Positions 1 to 43,560 of a stretch of 64,000 nt of DNA are shown piece after piece (position 1 is the first letter of the stretch; each line of letters begins with the position of its first letter). A model generated the notes under the pieces. It saw only the letters and a list, made by a program, of their open reading frames with translations. It was not told the origin of the DNA and did no database searches. Position numbers and translations under genes: made by a program. This stretch comes from Paulinella micropora (lineage: Eukaryota; Cercozoa; Imbricatea; Euglyphida): assembly GCA_009731375.1 (NCBI GenBank), contig BJOX01000260.1, forward strand, positions 465,882-529,881. Direction: 5' to 3'.

Positions 1-219
1 CCTCTGTAATGGAGGTGGGAGCTCGTTCTGCAAGGGGCGCTTATGGAACGAGCCCTGGCCCCGCCTGGTACTAGGGAGCTTTGGTATCGCCTGTATCAGT
101 CCCTTCCGTGCAAACATCACGGCTTAGCTGGGCATCGGGTCAATACTTTATTCACAGACTTCCTTGGTTGACGAAATCAGAAGCTCCTTTTTTCTGACAT
201 TAGTCGATATCTCATCTAC
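1..219. repeat. Dispersed repeat, copy 1
   Basis: This non-microsatellite block is almost identical to 26592-26806, in the same orientation about 26.6 kb away. The few differences I see include t/g near position 110 and c/t near 151. It runs off the left window edge; the other copy shows that unique sequence precedes it. On its right it passes straight into a (CTAC)n/(CTAT)n array. It could be a SINE-like element, the end of a larger transposon, or a segmental duplication. No coding potential was seen. Confidence 0.85.
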
Positions 220-267
220 CTACCTACCTACCTACCTACCTACCTACCTATCTATCTATCTACCTAG

Positions 268-33749
<33,482 letters not shown>

Positions 33750-35099
33750 GCGGCCCGCCACCCAAACTGGCAATTGAGCTGGCATCCGTCCCATCGTGAT
33801 ATTGGGCATATTTTTTCTCTTGCTTTCTGCCCTTGTGCATATTGCATATTCCGTCGTGTAGAATCAATCGATACAACCCATCAATCTAACCACCTCCTCT
33901 CCTTCCTGTTCGTTGTTCTTTGGAGCCTTTGATTCCGCTATCGCATCGAGATGGCATCCTATTTCCTTTCATCCGTCAACTTTTTTTGGATAGGAAAGGT
34001 ATTAATAGTCATAGTCAAGCATGAGTCAAAGTATTAGGTCATTAATCTTGTGAATTAAGCAAGTGACAAGCAAGTATTAGGTTATTAATCTAGTCAATAA
34101 TCGAGTGACAATCAAGTACTTACTGTACTAGGTTATTAAGTCAATGATTCATACCAGCTATGAACTGGGGCCGGGTTAGGCTGTCAGCTTTGATGAGGAC
34201 AATGTAATATTGTAATACTTAGGAATTCAGTTTCTTGTCACCTAATCTTATCAATAAGTATTAATATATTGTATTAAATTATTTTTGATAATTATTAATA
34301 TTACCATAATTTTACGCATCCCTTTGAATTGTTCCGCAAGCACTGTTCGTTGTAATGCTAGGTGACTGAGCTTAGCTGGAAGTGATTTAAATATGAAACT
34401 GAAAACAGGCACCAACCACTTTTTTTATATTTTTCGTCACAGATTTTCAATATGCATAAAAATATCAGTATGTATCAATTGTAAAATACTATCCTACGCT
34501 ACACATTGATAAATCAAGAGTTGCTGAAGCGATATGTGAAAACCAGGATGTCATAGCTTTTCTGGAAGTTACTTAAATATGCACTGAAGTCACAGACATC
34601 AATCACTTTTGTTCGTAAATTTTCTAATAGGCAGCCACTTGAACCCTGAATCTGTGAAGGTATTACAAGTTTTAAAGAACGGTTTTTTGACAGTATTCAA
34701 CTAGACTCATTTCAATAATATTCATTAGTACTGCTATCAAAATCCACAAATGTGGCTGGAGGAACACATAAAATACCGCCGATCCACATTTTTGGATCCT
34801 GATCCACATGTGTGGAGGCCGGAGTAAGGGTTAATAGAATACTTGCCACTCGTAGAGCTGATTTTTGTACCGATCTCTTGATATAATTTGTATGTACCTC
34901 TTCGCTTTCACGCAAGCACGTCTAATAGTACTACGTGACACTGCTTTTTTAGTACTACGTGACACTGCTTTTTTTTTTTTTTTTTTTTACACTTCATGTT
35001 TTCTCTTTTTGTATCTCTTGATACCTTTTCCATTTTATCTCTTCTGCTTCCCTCTCAGCTCTACGAGTGGCAAGTATTCTATTAAAACAGTGCTTGCGC

Positions 35100-35130
<31 letters not shown>

Positions 35131-35483
35131 AAGAGAAAGAAAGAGGAGAGAGAGAGACAGAGAGCGAAAGAGAGATAGAGCGCTAGGCAGGGGGGGCGGG
35201 GGGGGGGGGGGGGGGNNNNNNNNNNGAGAGAGAGAGAGAGAGAAACAGGAGAATGCATTCTCGTGAACTCGATCAAAAAAGCTGTCTATTATTTGTTCTG
35301 CAAGGTCACAACTTTCACTCAATTCCTTGGAAGGTACTCCCACATTTGATTTGAAAGGGATTCCAAACAGATCAGTCAAGAACACGGGAACAAAAATTTC
35401 TTTGCATAGATGGTGCGAATTATATTCGCAGTTTTGATTTTGGTTTTTGGTTGGTTTTTTACGCAAGTAATGAAACTTGGAAT
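33750..35483. other. Spacer: LIM 3' UTR, AT-rich DNA, GA array and gap
   Basis: No gene was seen. TATTAATA-type AT-rich DNA fills 34050-34350. A 24-bp tandem pair (TAGTACTACGTGACACTGCT) lies at 34928-34974. A segment at 35028-35100 recurs at 37290-37355. (GA)n and a G run flank the N gap 35216-35225. Confidence 0.6.
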
Positions 35484-35996
35484 TTATGCCTTTGGCTCTT
35501 CGGCGGCAGGCTCGGCGGCAGCTTTTTCCTTCTTGGAAGACTTCTTCGCCTTCTTGGCAGCCTTGGCCTTCTTGGGCTTGGGGGTAGCACCCTCCTTGGC
35601 GGGTTTCTTCTTGGGCAGGAGCACCGAGTGGATGTTGGGCAACACACCGCCCGAGGCGATGGTTACACCACCCAGGAGCATGTTCAACTCTTCGTCATTG
35701 CGCACGGCAAGCTGCATGTGCCTAGGCGAGATACGGGTGCGCTTGTTGTCACGAGCAGCGTTGCCAGCCAGCTCCAGGATCTCGGCAGTCAAGTACTCCA
35801 GGACGGCAGCCATGTAGACGGGGGCACCACCTCCAACACGGGCAGCGTAGCGTCCCTTGCGGAGAAAGCGGGACACACGGCCGACAGGGAACTGCAGACC
35901 TGCACGGCTGGAACGAGAAACCTGTTTGCCGCCTCCGGCCTTGCCCTTGCCACGGCCACCCTTGCCTTTACCTCCAGCAGCGCCAGCAGTAGACAT
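35484..35996 (-). CDS. Histone H2A
   Basis: This is a core histone that pairs with H2B in the nucleosome. The 170-residue protein starts [20 protein letters not shown] and contains [80 protein letters not shown] and [14 protein letters not shown], all classic H2A fold and acidic-patch sequence. The C-terminal tail is unusually long (about 45 residues of Lys/Ala/Pro, ending in an acidic PAAEEPKA), reminiscent of plant and algal H2A. No SQ(E/D)-hydrophobic end is present, so it is not H2A.X. I chose the Met at 35996; an upstream in-frame Met at 36092 would add 32 non-histone residues and overlap the shared promoter. It is a single exon, divergent from H2B with 257 bp between starts. Confidence 0.97.
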   Translation of the reverse strand: MSTAGAAGGKGKGGRGKGKAGGGKQVSRSSRAGLQFPVGRVSRFLRKGRYAARVGGGAPVYMAAVLEYLTAEILELAGNAARDNKRTRISPRHMQLAVRNDEELNMLLGGVTIASGGVLPNIHSVLLPKKKPAKEGATPKPKKAKAAKKAKKSSKKEKAAAEPAAEEPKA

Positions 35997-36253
35997 GTTG
36001 CTTGTTGGAAGAAATGGGGAAAATGAGAGGGAAAAGAGGTCAACGGACAACCTACCTTTTGGTCCTCCAGGTGCTGCCTCTTTCGAAATCAATTCTTGTT
36101 TTGGCTGTTTCTCATTTCACTTCAGCCATTTCAAATCAAATCACCGCCTATTTCCTTCGAATCGCCTTTTGGGTCAGGCCAATCGAATTTTTTCAAAAAG
36201 GTGCGACAACTATCTGTTGCCTTTCAAAATTCTCTTTTCTTGAGAGAGTGGAA
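35997..36253. promoter_or_regulatory. Shared divergent H2A/H2B promoter
   Basis: 257 bp separate the two start codons, so both histones are probably driven from here in S phase. A CCAAT-like GGCCAAT stands at about 36177-36183. No clear TATA box was seen on either strand; the T-rich ATTTTTTCAAAAA at about 36187-36199 is AT-rich only. Confidence 0.7.
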
Positions 36254-36640
36254 ATGCCCCCCAAGACTGCAAAGAAGTCCGTCGTCGGTGCCAAAGGCTC
36301 CAAGGCCCCTGCCAAGGCTGCCAAGACCCCTGGCAAGGGTGGCAAGCGCAAGGCCAAGAGAACCGAGACCTACTCCACCTACGTCTACAAGGTGCTCAAG
36401 CAGGTTCACCCGGACACGGGTATCTCCCGCAAGGCTATGTCCATCATGAACTCCTTCATCAATGATGTGTTCGAGCGCATTGCTGGCGAGGCTGGTCGTC
36501 TGTGCCGCTACAACAAGAAGGCAACCCTGTCTTCCCGAGAGATTCAGACTGCCTCGCGTCTGATCCTCCCTGGAGAACTGGCCAAGCATGCGGTGTCTGA
36601 GGGTACCAAGGCAGTGACCAAGTACACCAGCTCCAAGTAA
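36254..36640 (+). CDS. Histone H2B
   Basis: Core histone partner of H2A, 128 residues. The start [20 protein letters not shown] is a Lys/Ala-rich tail. [80 protein letters not shown] and [14 protein letters not shown] cover the whole H2B fold. The penultimate-helix lysine of AVTKYTSSK is the conserved ubiquitination site in the family. I chose the Met at 36254; the frame is open upstream only because the leader lacks stops. Single exon. No histone 3' stem-loop is visible downstream. Confidence 0.97.
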   Translation: MPPKTAKKSVVGAKGSKAPAKAAKTPGKGGKRKAKRTETYSTYVYKVLKQVHPDTGISRKAMSIMNSFINDVFERIAGEAGRLCRYNKKATLSSREIQTASRLILPGELAKHAVSEGTKAVTKYTSSK

Positions 36641-37869
36641 ATTCCGAGGATTCCTGTGTGTCCAGACATAAAACGGAAAAAAACAAATCAACAAAAATGC
36701 GATCAATATCGCACCATCCCTTGCACAAGAAAATTTTACCCTACAAAGACTAAATCAAAATGAGGGCCAGTGCTCTGCAGTGCCCAATGGTCTTAACGAG
36801 TTGTTTGCAATCGTAAAGACCCAGAGTTTCCAACTATAGATAGCCTCTCTTTCTTTTCTGTGTGAAGCGTAAAAAGAAACAAAGCATTCTTAAGGTTATG
36901 CAGTTTAACTGTTGTCATTATATAATAGATCCGCCGGAGCAAGGTTAGGAATGGCACTGTATTTTATCATTAAAAGTTGATCGGTTAAAAAAAAATTCGT
37001 CAATATTTACGGAATCAACCGACTTTCTTTTTGCTTTCTTTTTTTTTTTTTTCCTTTTTTTTTACATTTCATTGTTTTCTTTTTGTCAATTATTAATATG
37101 TATTAATATCTCTTGATACCTTTATTAATACTAATATTTAGCCTCCCTGATGATGCTTATTTCTGTCCGAGGCTATGTTCACCCTAGTTTTTACTTATGT
37201 TCGCCTTAAATTGCTTCCTTTTCAGCTCTACGAAAAGCGGGCGTTCTTCAATGAAAGTCGTTCAGTGGGAAAAAAATTTAATACCTCTTCCATTTTATCT
37301 CCTCTGCTTCCCACTCAGCAGTGGCAAGTATTCTAAAATATAAAAAGTGCTTGCGTAAAAAATCAAGTCCAGGTCTGGTGTGTGAAGTGTAAGCAACAAT
37401 TGCTATTAATAGTTTACAAATTTTGAACTCCATTTCAAACAGAATGCGTTGGACAAAATTGAAGGTCCGAGTAGGGAAACCAGCCTGTTAACCGGAGGCT
37501 CCGGGATCCCAGTTGTCTACCACAATTTTATGTACTGAGATTCAAAAGAACCAAAAAGGGAAACCAACCTAACCAAATTAGTAATATATGAACATAAAGG
37601 CAATTCGCCACCAGTACCAGAAAATATGCTAATAACTATTAATATGTAAAAACATATATAGAGGCCGATATGACTAAATACTATATTAATAAATTGTTCA
37701 ATGCTCCCCCTATTAATATTGAGGAATAGCAGCCGATATGAGCCAACATAGTATATAAATGTCATACGCCAGACAACAGCCAAACAAGTTAATCAATAAA
37801 ATATAGTCACAACTAGGCTCAAACAGCGAAACCTTAAACAGATCGTTAAGCACTAACTAAGCACATCCA
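36641..37869. other. AT-rich spacer between H2B and the copia element
   Basis: No gene. It has several ATTAATA-rich stretches (37085-37140, 37630-37730) and the second copy of the repeat seen at 35028-35100. The minus-strand frame at 37517-37783 has no recognisable domain. Confidence 0.6.
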
Positions 37870-38226
37870 TTGGATAATTAATTAGACCCTTCAAAAGAGT
37901 CCTCCTCAACTACGTCCGTATTGCTATTTGGTACGTTAGCATTACGGTTAGTAGTATTATTAGTTATTAATACAGTCATTTAGAATATCTTTTCTGATAC
38001 TGGCGGCACTAGCTTTTTTACCATTACCATTATTGCCCATATCAAGCCGTTTCGTGTGTCATTTTCTGTACAGTAGGTACATCTTTTGTGTGACTTCGTC
38101 AGTTGGACTTGCGGGAATTGTTCAGTATTGTTAAATTCTTTTACTTGGGAAGCAGTTGGCCGGTAGGAGGGGGACGCCCCGAGTTCCGGTCACCGTTTGC
38201 AGAAGTCGCGAGGGTTTTCTCCCAAC
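37870..38226 (+). repeat. 5' LTR of the copia element
   Basis: Starts TTGGATAATTAATTAGACCC and ends TTTTCTCCCAAC. Matches 45974-46323 with indels such as AAAAGAGT near 37893. The ends TTGG...CCAA are inverted, unlike the usual TG...CA. Confidence 0.9.
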
Positions 38227-38240
38227 TGGTTATCGAGCCT
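38227..38240 (+). promoter_or_regulatory. Primer-binding site (putative)
   Basis: TGGTTATCGAGCCT directly after the LTR. It resembles the TGGTATCAGAGC type used by many copia elements that prime with initiator tRNA-Met, with an extra T. The tRNA itself is not in the window. Confidence 0.6.
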
Positions 38241-38512
38241 TGGAGCGTGACCTCTGCAACTGATCGCAGAGGAGAACCTTCGTTAAAGGAATGAGGGGTC
38301 CACCTTAAGTGACCACATTACAGGAAAGTGTGCATTTTCAATTGTGTGGCTACAGCTGATCACTGTAGACTACCCACGCCCTCAGTGCTCTGCTGGTGAA
38401 TAGTGCAAAGGCAAGGTGGGTGACAGGACAGAGAGACAGACACCGAAGCGTACAGGTCGCAGTGCGGGAGGGGTGAGCCTCCTAAAGGTGTTGTGCACTT
38501 GTCTCGGTGACG

Positions 38513-38740
38513 TGGCCAGTTGTGATTGATTGCCGTGGTAACTGGGGGATTGAGCACCCCTGGCCCACGGGGCACAACAAGTTACAAAGCCAAAGTACAA
38601 AGCAGTAGGTCTGTTGTGATTGCTTGCCGTGGTAACTGGGGGATTGAGCACCCCTGGCCCACGGGACACAACAACCTACATTACAAAGTTACTGTTGAGC
38701 GTAGGCCAGTTGTGATTGATTGCCGTGGTACCTTGAGGAG
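38513..38740 (+). repeat. Leader repeat, 94-96 bp, two and a half copies
   Basis: GTTGTGATTGATTGCCGTGG begins at 38519, 38613 (CTTG for ATTG) and 38709. The first two carry the GGGGATTGAGCACCCCTGGC block. Confidence 0.85.
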
Positions 38741-39550
38741 GCGTTGGGGGTCGAGGAAGACAAGGAAACCCCAGTCAAGCGTTACAAACCGGTTTTTGGC
38801 AGTCCGAAAGATAAACCAACCACTGAGACTGAAAAGGGAAAGGAGGAGGAGGAGGAAGATGAAGACCGGCACCCCTCTGACCTCTACTCTAGTGGGTATG
38901 CTAGCACTGACAAACCTGGGCTGTCAACTGGCAAGGGCTCAGACTTAGAGGGCGACAGCAAGAGTGGGGCCTCCCGAGGACAGACGGACCCCTCTAAGGT
39001 CAAAACCCCACTAGGGGGTGCTGATCGTGCTGTCGCACTGACACGACAGGTGATGGCCTATGACGCTAGTGTACTTGCTGAGATGAGCAAGCAAAAGGAG
39101 AGGGTGTTCAATATCATCTATGACATGCTCGGGGGTGAAGCGAAGAGCCTGGTGCGTGACTTAGCTGATCCGGAGAAGCTGACCTTTGGCCAAAACCCTA
39201 AGGCACTGTGGGACAGACTGCTAGCCCGGTACAAGAAAGCCGACCCCTCTGATGTTCAGGACAAGGTGAAGGAACTGAATGACTTCCTCTTTACGAGTAA
39301 GCAACAGTACGTGGGTCAGTGTGTAGACTTGAACGCTAGGAGAGACTGCTTGGCTGATTATGGCCAAGCCCCAACCGATGACCGAATGCAGCAAATAGTG
39401 AAGGATGCGTTAGTGGGCCCAAAGCAATCTGACTCTAGGGTGAAGAAAGCTTGGCAAGTCTGGGTTGAAATCGCTGAACTGAACCGAAAGCAGTTCAAGT
39501 GGACTTTGCCTCCTGGTGAAGGTTCGTGCAAGATCGTGCCCTGGAGCTAG
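38720..39550 (+). CDS. Copia Gag, N-terminal part
   Basis: About 276 residues. An acidic start (KEEEEEDEDRHPSD) leads into a helical region (LTRQVMAYDASVLAEMSKQK, ALWDRLLARYKKADPSDVQD, LNDFLFTSKQQYVGQ, DDRMQQIVKDALVG). This resembles the capsid-like UBN2/retrotran-gag domain, in which LWDxLxxxY is a common pattern. Gag packages the element RNA into particles. The frame ends at 39550 while the next, 39526-40143, carries on, so either a programmed or a mutational frame shift lies near 39530. The upstream limit is unsure because the ATG at 38720 sits in the third leader repeat. Confidence 0.7.
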   Translation: MPWYLEEALGVEEDKETPVKRYKPVFGSPKDKPTTETEKGKEEEEEDEDRHPSDLYSSGYASTDKPGLSTGKGSDLEGDSKSGASRGQTDPSKVKTPLGGADRAVALTRQVMAYDASVLAEMSKQKERVFNIIYDMLGGEAKSLVRDLADPEKLTFGQNPKALWDRLLARYKKADPSDVQDKVKELNDFLFTSKQQYVGQCVDLNARRDCLADYGQAPTDDRMQQIVKDALVGPKQSDSRVKKAWQVWVEIAELNRKQFKWTLPPGEGSCKIVPWS

Positions 39551-40143
39551 ACAAGAAGTTTGACCGGGCCAAAGTGACTAGTTCCGCAGAGAAAGGTTTG
39601 GCAGCTCGCAATGCCGGGAAAGGGAAACCCAAGGACGAGTGCTGGCTCTTCAGCAAAGAAGGCAAATGCACTCGTGGGGCCTCCTGTCGCTACCTCCATG
39701 TTGGAGGGAAGGTGAGAGGGGTGTGTTTCTTGTGGGACAAACAGGGGGAGTGTAGATGGGCCGACAAATGTAGGTTTGAGCATGACCCCACTAAAGCCAA
39801 GAAGACCCCTCCCAAACCGGCAGACACCCCCAAGGGGGAGAAAAGCAAGAGAGCGAAAAGAGCAAGGGACCAAAGTGCTTTAACTGCTTTGAAAAGGGGC
39901 ACATCGCCGGGAAGTTCAGCAAGAAGTGCCGGTTGTGCGGGCAAGCACAAGTTGAGCAAGTGCCCGGACAAAAGCCGAAAGGAGAAGGGCAAGGCAGCAA
40001 AAGGCTCAAAAGGGAGGAGTGATAGTGATGACTCCGAGAATGAGGAGCCGGGCGTGGCCTTAGCTCAGATGGTAAAGTTCCTAACCGGCAAGTCGAAAGA
40101 CAAAGCCCTCATGGCTAAACCCGGGGGTGCCAACCTTCCCTAG
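39526..40143 (+). CDS. Copia Gag, C-terminal part with two CCCH fingers
   Basis: Two CCCH fingers follow one another: CWLFSKEGKCTRGASCRYLH and CFLWDKQGECRWADKCRFEH (C-x7-C-x5-C-x3-H). CCCH fingers usually bind RNA. In a shifted frame at about 39880-39945 a CFNCFEKGH zinc-knuckle start is visible, so a second frame break lies there. A basic Lys/Ser tail follows. Two CCCH fingers are unusual for copia Gag, where one CCHC knuckle is normal. Confidence 0.7.
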   Translation: MQDRALELDKKFDRAKVTSSAEKGLAARNAGKGKPKDECWLFSKEGKCTRGASCRYLHVGGKVRGVCFLWDKQGECRWADKCRFEHDPTKAKKTPPKPADTPKGEKSKRAKRARDQSALTALKRGTSPGSSARSAGCAGKHKLSKCPDKSRKEKGKAAKGSKGRSDSDDSENEEPGVALAQMVKFLTGKSKDKALMAKPGGANLP

Positions 40144-40149
40144 CCGATC

Positions 40150-41940
40150 ATGCCACCGGAGGACGAGAACAGTCTTGAGATCTTGCTTGAGGATGATGCC
40201 GACATAGATAAGATGAACGAAGGGCGATGCCATGGAGTAGCGGAAGGAAAGCGCCGGTGCGTAGCCCGGTTGAAGGACCTTGAGTCTCCCTTCAACAGCC
40301 TTAGGATTAAGGCAGCCACCCTCATCGACAGCGACTATTGCGTTGAGCATCAGTACCAGCGAGCCAAGCAAGAGAGAGAGAATGCCTTGCGCCGGTGGGC
40401 AGCCGACATAGCACGAAGGGATCATCTGGCTCTAATGTGCGAGAGGGGAGAACGGGGGTTGGAAGCCCAAATCAAAAGTGGGAGTCATCCCTAATGGTTG
40501 AGGCCATAGTGCGACACGAAGCCGCGAAGCGGGGTATCCCGTGGAACCGGTCCCTCTTGCCCATCATCTACTATGCAAAGCCCCGTGAACCCGGACAGTT
40601 CACCGAATGGGTCATTAGCCGACAACCGGTAACATGGGAGGCGCCCGGTGTACTCTCATGGCGGAAGGTGTACCGCCAACATGAACCTCAGGCCGGTGCC
40701 CAAGCGAAGCATATGTACTTCAGAGGTGGGGTATCCCCCTCGTGGGGGAGTTGTGCCTCCGCCCGTAGCATCGGTGCCGGTACGCGCCCAAGAGGTGAAG
40801 GGTACTCCCCTCCGTCCGGTAGCACCCAACCCCCGTGGAGAGAGTAAGGGTAGACCTAGCGGGGCGAGCGGGCCGTCCGCGGTACCTGCCCCGAAGGTTG
40901 AGATTGGTTCAAAGGCCGAGCCGGCTGAGGCTGGTAGTGGTATCATGAGCCAAAACCTGAAATCTTTACTCAAAGCAAAAAGGGAAAAGGTACACGGGGT
41001 GAAGGTGAGGCCCGGCCCAGAGGACTACCAACCCGATGGCCTGGCGGACGTGGAAGATGAGCCCCCGGAGATGCAGCCCGAGGCGATCCTTCCTCGGAAT
41101 CCGGCGGGGAGGGGGAGCGTGAAGGTGAAGAGTCCCCGGCTAGAGATGGGGACGAGGTTCGAGCTCCGGTAAGGGAGCCGTCCCCCATAGGTCCCGACCC
41201 TAGTGCTGATGCAGACCCAGGTAGTGGGGATGCTACCGCCGGGACCGCTAGCAATCCGGTGACTACGCCCTCCACCAGCCCAAGCAATAGGCGTAGGTCA
41301 GTGGGCGCTCGTGCGTTTGGCTTCCTTGAGACGGTCCGAGCCTCCGTGAGTGGGATGCCCTGGTTTGCGTCCCATGCTAAGACGGTACCCCCTGCAGACC
41401 GAAAGGTGATTTCCCTGTTACCCCCTACTACTAGTATCGGTCCGTCTACGGCCCCCTCAACCTTAGCTGAGCCTGATAGTCCTACCCGACTAGGTACCGG
41501 AGAGCGAGAGAGTCGACTCCGAGCCGTGGCAGAGCAGCAAGAGGAGATGCGCCGGTTGCATCGTCCGGCGTTGAGCGGTGAGGAAGAGAAAGATGAAGCT
41601 GACTTCCGGAACTGGTGGGGAGAGTGTACTAGGCTGTTGTACGACTGGGCGCAGGGCAGTGAGTATCCCATGAACAAGCCTAGGTGGCCGAGACATTGGG
41701 CCGTAGCAGGAGCAGCATCAAATAGTGCCGCAGGGTTTCAACCTCGTACTAGGCCGTTCAGAGTCCGAGAAAGGGTGGTAGGTGGTGAGAGCGCACTAGA
41801 GAAGGAATACGCAAGTTTGCCGGAAGCCGAGGGAGAAGCTGACCCGGTGGACGACCTAGTTCGTTTCATGACCGAACGCGGATGGTTGGCTAAGGGGATG
41901 CGGCTAGCAGAACAAGCCCTCCTAGGACGGAGTGCGGACA
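40150..41940 (+). CDS. Copia region between Gag and protease, function unknown
   Basis: Several overlapping open frames (40150-40494, 40395-40847, 40648-41172, 41259-41940) form what was probably one continuous reading region, now split by frame changes. The first part has CVARLKDLESPFNSLRIKAA and an Arg/Glu-rich helix (YQRAKQERENALRRWAADIA). The middle is proline- and charge-rich; the last part has ESRLRAVAEQQEEMRRLHRP and an RNWWGECTRLLYDW stretch. I recognise no domain. It is longer than the usual Gag-protease linker in copia elements. Confidence 0.45.
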
Positions 41941-43555
41941 AAGACCCCAGGTTCGATTCGGGAGCTACGTTGCACTTTGTACCGGCCGGAGCTAAACAAG
42001 GCTTGTTCAACTTCAGCGAGGGATGAAACGGGTAGATACGGTCAATGGGGAGACCACCGTAACTAAGAAGGGCTCATTAGACATGACTACCGTGAACGGA
42101 AAGGGGGAAAAGAACAGGTTACATCTAGGTAGTGTGCGGGTTAGCCCCAACATAGATGAAACCTTAGTATCCGGTCCTCAGTTAGCCAAGGATAGTTACA
42201 GTGTAGTCCTCCACAAGAAGGGAGAGGGATACATCACTAAGGCCCGGATACCGGACATTTCCCCAGAGCTTAAGGCCGGGGTCCTTTACCTAGACGACAA
42301 GGACAAGGTGTGGCGTTTTGTGACGTCCACAAACCAAGAGCTAGCTGCGGATAAGATTGAGGCTAGAGCTTTCTTTGGAAAGGAGATGACTAAGGTCACT
42401 GAGTTGACTAGTGAACAACTTCACCAGAAGTTCGGAGGGCCCGGAAGCGGCATGCAACGCCTCCTCAGTGACGCGTACGGAATCAAGATAGTGGGTGACA
42501 AAACCCATGAGCAAGCGGTAAAAGAGTGTAAGGAGTGCCCGGCCGCCAAAGGGGGGAAAGTGAACCACCCGGCAAGCAACCAGTTGACGCAGGTAGGGAA
42601 GTTCGAAGCTGTGGCGTTCGACAAGTCCGGGTGCTTACGCAAAACCCTCTATGGTGGGTTTTGGTACGGCATGGTGGGAATTGAGGCTAACACCGGGTAT
42701 GAGTTTTGCCTCCTTCTAAAGGACGGCACCGCGGCACCACAAGTGCGCTTCATGCGGGAATGCATAAACTTCATTGAGACGCAAAGCGGTAAGAAGGTGA
42801 AGGAAGTCCGGGTAGACGGTGAGCATATCTCAGCTGACTTCAAGGAGCTAGTCCGGGACAAGGGAGTGAGGAAGAGGATCAACACCCTCAATGAACACAA
42901 CAAGAACGCCTATGCCGAAGTGTCCCAACGTGACTTTTGGCGCAAAGCGCGTCATAACCTGGTTAGGGCTCAGCTACCCTATGAGCTCTTGGGATACGCG
43001 TGGCAACACGCTATCCTCTTACACAACCTTTCCCCGAAACGATCCGGTGGTGAGGTCCGGATGTGTGAGCTGATGCCCCGTGAAAGGAAGGTAAATTGGA
43101 TAGCTTACCTTCATCCTTTTGGGTGTCTGTGCCACATGGTCATCGATGGCAGGTTAGGACACGACGAGAGCCGGACGCACATGGCCGCCTGGTTAGGGCT
43201 GAGTTTGGAGTACTCCGCACACCTGATCCTGTGTGAAGGTAGGGTGTTCCCATGGCGAAACGTTAAGAACTTTGACGACAATCAGCCGGCCTGGCCCCTG
43301 TTGCAACCCCTCTGGGAGAAGGGACTGAGCTTGGAGCCGTTCAAGGGAGACCCGTTAGTGGAAGACGCCGACCTTGAGCAGCTGTTTGTCCCAAAGGCTA
43401 GGGTGGGAGGGACCGACCCCGGGGGAGGCAAGAAGACCCCGGATCAGGGGGAGCTTGACAGCTCTGGTTCCGACGGCGAAGTGGAGGAAGCGACCTCTGA
43501 ACAGGAAGCCGTGATGCCGAGAAAGATGCTCCCGAGCCCGACCCGGAAACAATAG
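41941..43555 (+). CDS. Copia protease end and integrase
   Basis: DPRFDSGATLHFVPAG (41941-41990) is the aspartic protease active site (DSGA). After a frame change at about 42023 the GAG-pre-integrase and integrase follow: LHQKFGG...ECKECPAAK is a degenerate HHCC zinc site. VAFDKSG, VRVDGEH and NEHNKNAYAE place the D, D and E of the catalytic triad in the order expected of an rve integrase core, with about 35 residues from the second D to the E. LGYAWQHAILLHNLSPKRSG and HPFGCLCHMV match the end of copia integrase. Integrase inserts the cDNA into the genome. Confidence 0.85.
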
Positions 43556-43560
43556 GGGAG

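Noticed and set aside
35997-36092. H2A start at the upstream Met (36092)
   Set aside because: The extra 32 residues are not histone-like and run through the shared promoter.
36002-36253. H2B start upstream of 36254
   Set aside because: Residues before MPPKTAKK are unlike any H2B tail; the frame is open by chance.
36224-36706. Antisense frame across H2B
   Set aside because: Shadow of a conserved coding sequence.
37517-37783. Small membrane protein on the minus strand
   Set aside because: Hydrophobic only because the DNA is AT-rich; no start context or homology.
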